Assembly (NCBI GenBank): GCA_016218925.1
Contig: JACRCR010000075.1
Span: forward strand, 1 to 57,879
From: Deltaproteobacteria bacterium
Lineage (GTDB): Bacteria; Desulfobacterota; Binatia; UBA1149; CAITLU01
Direction of reading: 5' to 3'
DNA length: 57,879 nucleotides
Below are positions 51,380 through 57,879 of this stretch, piece by piece. The notes under the pieces were generated by a model. That model was not told the DNA's origin. It worked only from the letters and a program-made list of their open reading frames with translations, and did no database searches. Within the stretch, counting starts at the first letter, position 1, and each line of letters begins with the position of its first letter. The translations under genes were made by a program, and so were the position numbers.

Positions 51380-53755
51380 TCAGAGCGCCTGGGCGAGTAC
51401 CTTGCGTGGCTTGGCCCCATCGCCGGGTCCGACCACGCCCTCTCGCTCCATCTGCTCCATGATCCGGGCCGCGCGGTTGTAGCCGATGCCGAGCTTGCGC
51501 TGCAACCATGAGGTCGAGCCCTGCCCGTGCTGGGTCACCAGTTCGACCGAGCGGTCGTAGAGTTCGTCGAAGAAATCCTCTCCCTCGTCCCCATCCTCGC
51601 CGCCGCCGCCTACCTCGAGGATCTCCATGCGGTAGTCGGGCGCCCCCTGGCGGCGCAGAAACTCGACGATTTCCTTGATTTCCTGGTCGGTTACGAGCCC
51701 GCCGTGGAGGCGCTGCAGGTGCGAAGTTCCGGGTGCCATGTAGAGCAGATCGCCGTTGCCGAGCAGCCGGTCGGCACCGACCGTGTCCAGGATCGTGCGA
51801 GAGTCGGGCCGCGAGGTGACCTGGAACGAGATGCGGGAGGGGAAGTTGGCCTTGATCAGACCGGTAATGACATCGACCGAGGGGCGCTGGGTAGCGACGA
51901 TAAGATGGATGCCGGCGGCGCGGGCCTTCTGCGCCAGCCGGGTCACGGCGGATTCGACCTCGCGACCCACCGTCATCATCAGGTCGGCCAGTTCGTCGAT
52001 GATCACGACGATGCGCGGCAGGTGTTCGTGGACCAGGCCCGGCAGCGCCGCCTCGTCGGCCGCCGTCTCGCCGTCCTCCTCGTCGCCCTCTTCTTCGGCC
52101 GCGACGGCGAGCACCTTGCCCCACCCCTTGGCCGACTTCGCCTGCGCGGCCGCAACCGCCTCTTCCTCGGCGATGCGCTTGTTGTAGTCGTCCAGGCTGC
52201 GGACCTTCTTGTCCTTCATCAACTCGAAGCGCCGGTCCATCTCGCGCATCACGTTGGCCAGCGCCGCCGCCGCCTTCTTGACGTCGGTGACGACCGGAAC
52301 CAGCAGGTGCGGGATGCCCTCGTACAGCGAGAGCTCGAGCATCTTCGGGTCGATCATTATGAAGCGCACGTCGTGCGGCGTGGCCTTGTACAGGATGCTG
52401 ACGATGTAGGTGTTCAGGGCCACCGACTTGCCGGTGCCGGTGGCGCCGGCCATCAGCAGGTGCGGCATTCGGCCCAGGTCGGCGTAGACGGTGTTGCCGG
52501 TGGTGTCTCGACCCAGCGCCAGCGCCATCGCCGACTTGTGACCGCGAAAGTCGTCGGCCTCGATCAGGTCGCGAAGCCCCACCACCGCGCGGTTCTTGTT
52601 GGAGACTTCGATGCCCACGCAGTTCTTGCCGGGGATCGGCGCGACGATGCGCACGCCGTGGGCGCGCAGCGCCATCGTCAGGTCGTCGCACAGGTTGACG
52701 ACGCGGCTGACTTTGATGCCGGCCTCGGGTTCGAACTCGTAAGTGGTAATGACCGGGCCCGGGCGCACGGCGGTGACGCGGCCGCCCACCCCGAAGGTGG
52801 CGAGCTTCTGCTCGAGAATCTTCGAATCCTGCACCAGCCGCGGCTCGTCAACGTAGTCGCTACGGTCGTCGTGCTTGCCGAGCAGCGTGGTGGGCGGCAG
52901 GCGGAAATCGCCGCCGTTCATCGAGAACACGAACTCTTCCTGGGCAGGCTCGGGCTTCTTCTTGGCGCCGGGCCGTTCCAGTCGCGGGCGCTCGATGGTC
53001 GGACCCGCGCCACCGCCGCGGCTCGGCGTGCGCCCGCCGCCATCCTCATCGTCGCCGCCGTAGACGACCACCGGCTCGGCGCCGGCCGCGCCGCCGCGTA
53101 GACCGGGCAGCGGCAGCGACGGCGCTCTGAGCATCGACCCCAGCTTGCGAAGCGACGGAAGCGCCGCCTCGAGGCCCTGGCCACCGCGGCGCAGGCTGGC
53201 AACCAGCGCCTGGCGCGCCGCCTCGATGCCGTCGTCAATGGCGGTGGCCAGCGCACGGATCACCTCGGAGAGTGCGTGGCCGGTGATCATCATGAAGTCG
53301 AGCAGGAACAGCGCGACCAGTACCACCGCCGAACCACCCGAGCCGAGACCCTGGACCAGCACCATGCCAAGGAAACCGCCGACCGCTCCGCCCGCCGCCT
53401 CCGGAGCGACGTGGGGGCGATAGACGCCCAGCGCCACCGAGACCAGCAACAGCAGCAGCGCTGCGCCCACGCAGCGCACCAGTGTCATCCGCACCGCGCG
53501 GCTCAGGAACAGCGACACGCCGGCGCTGACCAGCGAAGCGGGAAAGACGTAGGCGGCCAGCCCGAAGCACTGCACCAGCACGTTGGCCACACTGAAACCG
53601 AGACGCCCGCCGTGGTTGACGTCCGGAGAGTCCGGCACGTACGAGAGCAGGCACAGCGCGAGAAAGAAGCCGATGGCAGAGGCAGCGATGGCCTCCACCT
53701 CTTGAAGCAGACGCGACGGATCGCGACGCACAGCGCCCCTAGCTACCGATCCCAT
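51380..53755 (-). CDS. ftsK: DNA translocase FtsK/SpoIIIE
   Basis: 791 residues from ATG 53755, inside the last codons of uppP (17-base overlap). Four N-terminal membrane helices anchor it at the septum. A Pro/Gly/Arg-rich linker (~200-260) follows. The motor has Walker A MAGATGTGKSVALN and Walker B IVVIIDELADLMM; the winged-helix gamma domain at the end (STSWLQRKLGIGYNRAARIMEQME) reads KOPS/SRS sites. It pumps chromosome ends at division. A ~45-residue acidic and Ala-rich insert (KVLAVAAEEEGDEEDGETAA) sits between the two Walker motifs, not found in standard FtsK. Confidence 0.95.
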   Translation of the reverse strand: MGSVARGAVRRDPSRLLQEVEAIAASAIGFFLALCLLSYVPDSPDVNHGGRLGFSVANVLVQCFGLAAYVFPASLVSAGVSLFLSRAVRMTLVRCVGAALLLLLVSVALGVYRPHVAPEAAGGAVGGFLGMVLVQGLGSGGSAVVLVALFLLDFMMITGHALSEVIRALATAIDDGIEAARQALVASLRRGGQGLEAALPSLRKLGSMLRAPSLPLPGLRGGAAGAEPVVVYGGDDEDGGGRTPSRGGGAGPTIERPRLERPGAKKKPEPAQEEFVFSMNGGDFRLPPTTLLGKHDDRSDYVDEPRLVQDSKILEQKLATFGVGGRVTAVRPGPVITTYEFEPEAGIKVSRVVNLCDDLTMALRAHGVRIVAPIPGKNCVGIEVSNKNRAVVGLRDLIEADDFRGHKSAMALALGRDTTGNTVYADLGRMPHLLMAGATGTGKSVALNTYIVSILYKATPHDVRFIMIDPKMLELSLYEGIPHLLVPVVTDVKKAAAALANVMREMDRRFELMKDKKVRSLDDYNKRIAEEEAVAAAQAKSAKGWGKVLAVAAEEEGDEEDGETAADEAALPGLVHEHLPRIVVIIDELADLMMTVGREVESAVTRLAQKARAAGIHLIVATQRPSVDVITGLIKANFPSRISFQVTSRPDSRTILDTVGADRLLGNGDLLYMAPGTSHLQRLHGGLVTDQEIKEIVEFLRRQGAPDYRMEILEVGGGGEDGDEGEDFFDELYDRSVELVTQHGQGSTSWLQRKLGIGYNRAARIMEQMEREGVVGPGDGAKPRKVLAQAL

Positions 53756-54557
53756 TGACCACACCCCACATCAGCGCCGACAGACCTACGATCCAGCAAT
53801 ATACCGCAAAGCCGCGCAGGCTTCCGATCCTGACTGCACGCATCAGGACGTCAATCGCGAACCAGCCGGTGATCGCGGCGGCAATCGGTCCGGCGGCGAG
53901 CACCGGCAGCGGCACCTGACCGTCGGCCATGGTCAGCAATTCGCGGTGCTTGAGCACCAGAGCGCCGGCGATGGCCGGGATCGACAGCAGGAACGAAAAG
54001 CGCGCGGCGGTGGTCCTTTCTATGCCGGTGGTCAGCGCCGCGAACAGGGTCGACCCCGAGCGCGACACCCCCGGCAGCAGCGCGACGATCTGCGAGCTGC
54101 CCATCAGCAGGGCATCCTTTACTGTGAAGGCCGCCGAGTCCCGCCCGATGGCTCCGCGCCCGTGCACGGTGGCGAGCATGGTGCCGGTGACCAGCAGGCC
54201 GCCACCCGCCCACCACAGCGAGTCGAAGGTGGAGGCGAACCAGTCCTCGAAGAGCCCTCCGAAAATCGCCACCGGAAGCGTCCCCAGGCCCAGCAGCCAG
54301 ATCCAGCGCAGCCGCACAGCGGAGTCGGCGCCGCCGCGGCCGACCAGTGCGAGGGTCATCTTGAGAAGATCGTCGCGGAAATAGCCGAGCACGGCCACCA
54401 GGGTCCCGGCGTGCAGCAGCACGTCGAAGGCGACCGGATTGGGCGGTCGCAGCCCGAAGATCTCCTGGGCCAGGACCAGGTGCCCGTCGCTCGAGACCGG
54501 CAGGAATTCGGTAAGCCCCTGGATGACGCCCAGGATGATCGATTGAAGATATGTCAC
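53739..54557 (-). CDS. uppP: Undecaprenyl-diphosphatase UppP (BacA)
   Basis: 272 residues from GTG 54557. Motif 1 is GLTEFLPVSSDGHLVLA (usual form ...SSTGH...), with the catalytic Glu and Ser; motif 2 is LLPGVSRSGSTL with the Arg. About eight membrane helices. It dephosphorylates undecaprenyl pyrophosphate, recycling the peptidoglycan lipid carrier. The ftsK start overlaps its last codons, which couples translation. The Asp in place of Thr in motif 1 is unusual but lies next to the catalytic His. Confidence 0.94.
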   Translation of the reverse strand: MTYLQSIILGVIQGLTEFLPVSSDGHLVLAQEIFGLRPPNPVAFDVLLHAGTLVAVLGYFRDDLLKMTLALVGRGGADSAVRLRWIWLLGLGTLPVAIFGGLFEDWFASTFDSLWWAGGGLLVTGTMLATVHGRGAIGRDSAAFTVKDALLMGSSQIVALLPGVSRSGSTLFAALTTGIERTTAARFSFLLSIPAIAGALVLKHRELLTMADGQVPLPVLAAGPIAAAITGWFAIDVLMRAVRIGSLRGFAVYCWIVGLSALMWGVVNGIGS

Positions 54558-54607
54558 TCGGCCCAGGACCCCGCCACTGCCACCACCTCTACCCGAGGCC
54601 GCGAATT

Positions 54608-56272
54608 CTATAGTTCCATCACGTAGGGGACAACCACCGGACGCGAGCCACGCACGCGCCGGAAGTAGCGACGCACAGCCAGGCGCACTTCTTCTTGCAG
54701 TTCTTCGCGATCGGCAACCGCGGCGCGCGGCATCGCCGCCACTGCTGCCGCCACCGCGCGACCGAGTGCGGCTTCGTCGATCGGCTCGCTTTCGCTGCCG
54801 GCCACGCCGCGCATGACGAACTCGGGACCCGACAGGATGACGCCGCTCTGGCGCGCCACGCCCAGCACCACCATCACCATGCCGTCCTTGGAGATGTTGC
54901 GGCGGTCGCGGATCACGGCCTCGTCGAGCGAACCGATCACCTCTCCGTCGATCAGCAGCCGCCCGGTGGTGACCGAGCCGTTCTTGCGAGCGCGGCGCCC
55001 GTCGATCTCGAGCACTTCGCCGTCGAGCATCCGGATGCAGTTCTCTTCGGCGACGCCGCTGTCGGCGGCCAGGTGCGCGTGGTGCAGCAGGTTTCGATAC
55101 TCGCCATGCACCGGCACGAAGAACTCGGGGCGCACCAGCTCGATCATCGTCTTCAGCTCGTCGCGGTAGGCATGACCTGAAACGTGGGCCTGGGACCTGC
55201 GCGGATAGTAGACGTCGCACCCGACGCGATAGAGCTGATTGACGATCGCGCCAACTGCGCGATCATTGCCGGGAATGATCTTGGACGAAAAAATCACCGC
55301 GTCGCCGGGCCCGGGAGTCAGGTCGCGCATCTCCAGAAACGCCAGCCGCGTCAGACCCGAGCGCGGCTCGCCCTGCGAGCCGGTCACCAGATAGCAGACC
55401 TTGCCGGGCGGCATTCTGGCGGCTTCGCGGGCGTCGATCAGCAATCCGGCCGGAAAGTGCAGATGCCCGGTCTCGGTGGCCAGGCTCGCGTTGCCTTCCA
55501 TGCGACGGCCGAGAATCGCCAGCTTGCGGCCGAACTGCTCGGCCAGCGAGATCACCGCGGCGACGCGGTGGATGTGCGAGGCGAAAGTGGTGACGAACAC
55601 GCGCCCGCGCGTGGCGGCGAACATCGGCTCGAGCCATCCGCGCACCAGGCGCTCGGATCCGCTGGTTCCTTCGTTCTCGATGTTGGTGGAATCCGACAGC
55701 AGCAGCTTGACGCCTTCGTCGCCGAGTTCGCGGAAGCGTTCTTTCGCGAAGGCGCGGCCGTCGATCGGCGTCGGGTCGATCTTGAAGTCGCCAGTGTGGA
55801 TCACCGTCTCGCCACCGCTTCGCACCGCGAGCGAGCAGGCGTCGACGATGCTGTGCGTGACCGGCAGCGCTTCGATCTCGAAGCCTGCCACGTCGAAGCG
55901 GTCGCCGTCGCCGTAGATCTCCAGGCGACCGCTGCGACCTCCGGCTTTGTCGGCAAGACGTTCGTTGATCAGGCCGGCGGTGAAGCGAGTGGCGAACGCC
56001 GGCACGTCGAAATCGCCCCACACGTACGGCAGCGCGCCGATGTGGTCCTCGTGTCCGTGGGTGAAGACGAAGCCCTTGAAGCGGTCACCCAGTTCGCGAA
56101 GATAGGCGAGATCGGGGATCACCAGGTCGATCCCCATCATGTGGTCCTCAGGGAACATCACCCCGCAATCGATCGCGATGGCTTCGTCGCCACGCTCGAG
56201 AACCATGCAGTTGAGGCCGAACTCTCCGAGGCCTCCCAGCGGAATCACTCGAAGCGGCGCGCGTGAAGCCAT
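54608..56272 (-). CDS. rnj: Ribonuclease J
   Basis: 554 residues. Metallo-beta-lactamase zinc motif [18 protein letters not shown], then [11 protein letters not shown]; the beta-CASP part has [18 protein letters not shown] and [25 protein letters not shown] and [17 protein letters not shown] (the third zinc His) follow, then the C-terminal RNase J domain. It is an endo/5' exoribonuclease in mRNA decay. It starts 13 bases after the plsC-like gene's end and leads the uppP-ftsK-lolA gene string. Confidence 0.96.
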   Translation of the reverse strand: MASRAPLRVIPLGGLGEFGLNCMVLERGDEAIAIDCGVMFPEDHMMGIDLVIPDLAYLRELGDRFKGFVFTHGHEDHIGALPYVWGDFDVPAFATRFTAGLINERLADKAGGRSGRLEIYGDGDRFDVAGFEIEALPVTHSIVDACSLAVRSGGETVIHTGDFKIDPTPIDGRAFAKERFRELGDEGVKLLLSDSTNIENEGTSGSERLVRGWLEPMFAATRGRVFVTTFASHIHRVAAVISLAEQFGRKLAILGRRMEGNASLATETGHLHFPAGLLIDAREAARMPPGKVCYLVTGSQGEPRSGLTRLAFLEMRDLTPGPGDAVIFSSKIIPGNDRAVGAIVNQLYRVGCDVYYPRRSQAHVSGHAYRDELKTMIELVRPEFFVPVHGEYRNLLHHAHLAADSGVAEENCIRMLDGEVLEIDGRRARKNGSVTTGRLLIDGEVIGSLDEAVIRDRRNISKDGMVMVVLGVARQSGVILSGPEFVMRGVAGSESEPIDEAALGRAVAAAVAAMPRAAVADREELQEEVRLAVRRYFRRVRGSRPVVVPYVMEL

Positions 56273-56285
56273 GGATCTGTTTGGC

Positions 56286-57035
56286 TCAGGCGGCCTTCGA
56301 GGTCGAATCGGGGCCTTCCATCGCCGCCAGCAGCGCTTCTATCTCGCCGCGCACGCGCTCGGTCAGCGCGCCTGCGTCGGCCTGGGTCAGCCCGCCGGTG
56401 TCGATCGGTTTACCGAACGCGATGCGGATCCTTCCCGGTGTCGAGACCAACGAGCGGTTCGGCAGGCACTTCTCCGAGCCCGACAGCGCCACCGGCACCA
56501 CCGCCAGGCCCGAACTGATCGCGAACGCCGCGCCGCCCTTCTTGAACGGCAGCATCTGCCGAGTAGAGGAGCGGTGTCCCTCGGGGAAGAAACAGATCAG
56601 CACCCCGGCGTCGTCGCGGTGACGGCGCAACTCCTCGACGGCCGAGGCCGGATCGCTGCGGTCGATGAAGATCTGCCCGGTCAGAACCAGGGTGCGTCCG
56701 AGGATGGGGACGTTGCGCAACTCTTTCTTCGATACCCAGCGTGTGACGCGAGGGAACAACGCGACCCCGATCGACGGCGGGTCGAGCTGACTGCGATGAT
56801 TGGCCAGGATCACGTAGCGTCCCTCGGGATCCAGGTTCTCGAGACCTTCCACCACGAGCCGGACGCCGAAGATGTAGAGAATCCCGCGGATCCACACCCC
56901 CGCGGCGGGATAGTACGCGAAGGTCCCCGGATGCCGCACGGCCGCAATCGCGACCAGCGACAGCCACACCGCGCTGTGCGCGAAGAACGCCAGCAGCCTT
57001 GCGTAGGCAATGATGATTCGCAGCGGATTGCGCAT
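56286..57035 (-). CDS. plsC: 1-acylglycerol-3-phosphate acyltransferase (PlsC-like)
   Basis: 249 residues from ATG 57035 (a GTG at 57047 is in frame). A hydrophobic N-terminal segment ([20 protein letters not shown]) anchors it. The catalytic NHxxxxD block is [26 protein letters not shown] is the second substrate motif, and [14 protein letters not shown] follows. It acylates lysophosphatidate in phospholipid synthesis at the inner membrane. It is the first gene of the long minus-strand cluster and is divergent from ssb. Confidence 0.92.
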   Translation of the reverse strand: MRNPLRIIIAYARLLAFFAHSAVWLSLVAIAAVRHPGTFAYYPAAGVWIRGILYIFGVRLVVEGLENLDPEGRYVILANHRSQLDPPSIGVALFPRVTRWVSKKELRNVPILGRTLVLTGQIFIDRSDPASAVEELRRHRDDAGVLICFFPEGHRSSTRQMLPFKKGGAAFAISSGLAVVPVALSGSEKCLPNRSLVSTPGRIRIAFGKPIDTGGLTQADAGALTERVRGEIEALLAAMEGPDSTSKAA

Positions 57036-57089
57036 CTCGTCTCGCACGTCGAAGCCAGACTCCCGGCCGAGCCTAGCACGGATCCGTCA

Positions 57090-57118
57090 TTGACTCGGAC
57101 CCGGGCCGGCTCTAGCCT
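57090..57118 (+). promoter_or_regulatory. Candidate promoter of ssb
   Basis: TTGACT (57090-57095), 17 bases, then TAGCCT (57113-57118), about 40 bases before the ssb start. The ribosome binding site GAGAGGA lies just upstream of the ATG. Confidence 0.5.
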
Positions 57119-57158
57119 CGCCGCGAATTCAAGAACGCATCGCGCGCGAGAGGACAGC

Positions 57159-57599
57159 ATGGCATCACTAAACAAGGTCATGGTTCTTGGCAACCTCGGC
57201 CAGGACCCCGAGCTTCGGCACACCGCCAACGGCAAGGCGGTCACCACGCTGCGCCTTGCTACCAACGAATCATGGCTCGACGCCAGCGGACAGCGCCAGG
57301 AACGCACAGAGTGGCACAGCGTCGTCGTGTGGGGAAAACAGGCTGAGAACTGCAAGCAGTACCTCAGCAAGGGCCGCACCGCGTTCGTCGAAGGCCGCCT
57401 GCAGACCCGCAAGTGGCAGGACCAGAACGGCAACGACCGCTACACCACCGAGATCGTCGCCGACCGCGTGCAATTCATCGGCGGCCCCGGCGGCGGCGGC
57501 GGCGGTGGTCGCGGCGCTGAAGGCGGTGGCGGTGGGGGAGGTGGTAGCGGTTACGAGGGCGAGCCCCCGCCCCCAGCAGACGACGACATTCCTTTCTAG
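57159..57599 (+). CDS. ssb: Single-stranded DNA-binding protein
   Basis: 146 residues from ATG 57159. The OB fold covers residues 1-~110 ([54 protein letters not shown]). A Gly-rich flexible linker ([16 protein letters not shown]) leads to the acidic tip DDDIPF, which recruits replication and repair partners. It coats single-stranded DNA in replication, recombination and repair. The divergent promoter region also serves the plsC-like gene. Confidence 0.97.
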   Translation: MASLNKVMVLGNLGQDPELRHTANGKAVTTLRLATNESWLDASGQRQERTEWHSVVVWGKQAENCKQYLSKGRTAFVEGRLQTRKWQDQNGNDRYTTEIVADRVQFIGGPGGGGGGGRGAEGGGGGGGGSGYEGEPPPPADDDIPF

Positions 57600-57750
57600 T
57601 TTCGAGTTCGACATTCGAGCATCGCCCTCGCTTGCACCACGCGGGGCGTCGAGAGTGGGTCGTATGCAAGCCGTTCGCGCAGTCCGCGAACGCAGGCGTG
57701 CCGGAAGGCACGTCGGAGTGAGCGGCAAGCGTCCGGCGCCGCAGACGGCC

Positions 57751-57789
57751 CGCTATCGGCGGCCCGCCCCGCTATCGGCGGCCCGCCCC
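57751..57789. repeat. Two tandem 19-bp units
   Basis: CGCTATCGGCGGCCCGCCC occurs twice in direct succession (57751-57769, 57770-57788) in the ssb-radC interval, just before the radC stop at 57795. No other feature is visible between 57600 and 57794. Confidence 0.8.
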
Positions 57790-57794
57790 GCGCC

Positions 57795-57879
57795 TCACCA
57801 GCCATTGTCGGCGAACGACCAGAACTTCCCTCGGCCCACTACGACGTGGTCGAGGACGCTGATTCCCATCACTTCGCCG
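57795..57879 (-). CDS. radC: RadC (JAB-domain) protein, C-terminal end only
   Basis: The last 28 residues are in the window: GEVMGISVLDHVVVGRGKFW, then SFADNGW and TGA. This matches the end of the RadC/DUF2466 fold (…GI-LLDH-IIG-…-SF…). The gene continues beyond the right edge. Family members belong to the JAMM metalloprotein fold; their function in DNA metabolism is uncertain. The gene faces ssb, so the two are convergent. Confidence 0.88.
   Translation of the reverse strand, partial: GEVMGISVLDHVVVGRGKFWSFADNGW

Noticed and set aside
1-57879. CRISPR array
   Set aside because: No regularly spaced 25-40-bp repeats with unique spacers; the tandem repeats seen are contiguous and within coding or short intergenic DNA.

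Overview
The window reads as the chromosome of a GC-rich, double-membraned (diderm) bacterium. LolA, a TolC-type exporter, a porin-like barrel and MurJ/UppP point to an outer membrane. The serC-like/serA/purA and rnj/uppP/ftsK/lolA/yajQ/rimO/dksA gene orders resemble deltaproteobacterial lineages. A large secreted Cys-rich protein with a run of about twelve threonines is reminiscent of the Candidatus Binatia/Binatota group. That placement is inference from memory, not a database result.

Region 1 (1-11087) is accessory. After the cut 3' part of an enoyl-CoA hydratase it holds an HsdR restriction subunit without visible HsdM/HsdS, and a toxin-antitoxin pair of an HTH-DUF433 antitoxin and a PIN-like toxin. 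It then holds an intact DarG antitoxin whose DarT toxin has been erased by an IS1634-type element, leaving only nine codons. Beyond the element lie a HEPN-type gene cut by its other end, a degenerate duplicate of the 3' part of an oxidoreductase gene, and a second PIN toxin with a small overlapping partner. The IS has 20-bp terminal inverted repeats but no target duplication, and different genes are broken on its two sides. This indicates a deletion or recombination rather than a simple insertion.

Region 2 (11088-28600) is mostly core metabolism and envelope. It includes a PuuB-like FAD oxidoreductase divergent from a PotA-like ATPase, an acetyl-CoA hydrolase/transferase, a TauE/SafE permease and MurJ. 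It continues with a lipoate-ligase-like protein, SppA, HtpX, an SGNH hydrolase, a PepP-like aminopeptidase, a PTPS/QueD-family protein coupled to a small cytochrome-like lipoprotein, a DusB-like tRNA-dihydrouridine synthase and a small XRE regulator.

Region 3 (28600-44100) carries the Cys-rich secreted protein, a porin-like protein, an N-acetylglutamate-synthase-like acetyltransferase with a small membrane protein, gamma-glutamyltransferase, the serine/purine cluster, an orphan TolC, FolE and an APH-fold protein that has lost its catalytic Asp.

Region 4 (44221-57879) is a long co-directional minus-strand cluster: plsC, rnj, uppP, ftsK, lolA, yajQ, rimO, dksA-like, glycerate 2-kinase, queE, glpD. 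Most gaps are short and several starts overlap or abut the previous stop. ssb is divergent at the right edge, and the C-terminal end of radC enters from the right. No rRNA, tRNA or CRISPR array was recognised. A recurring oddity is Gly/Ala/Ser/acid-rich low-complexity insertions inside otherwise conserved enzymes.
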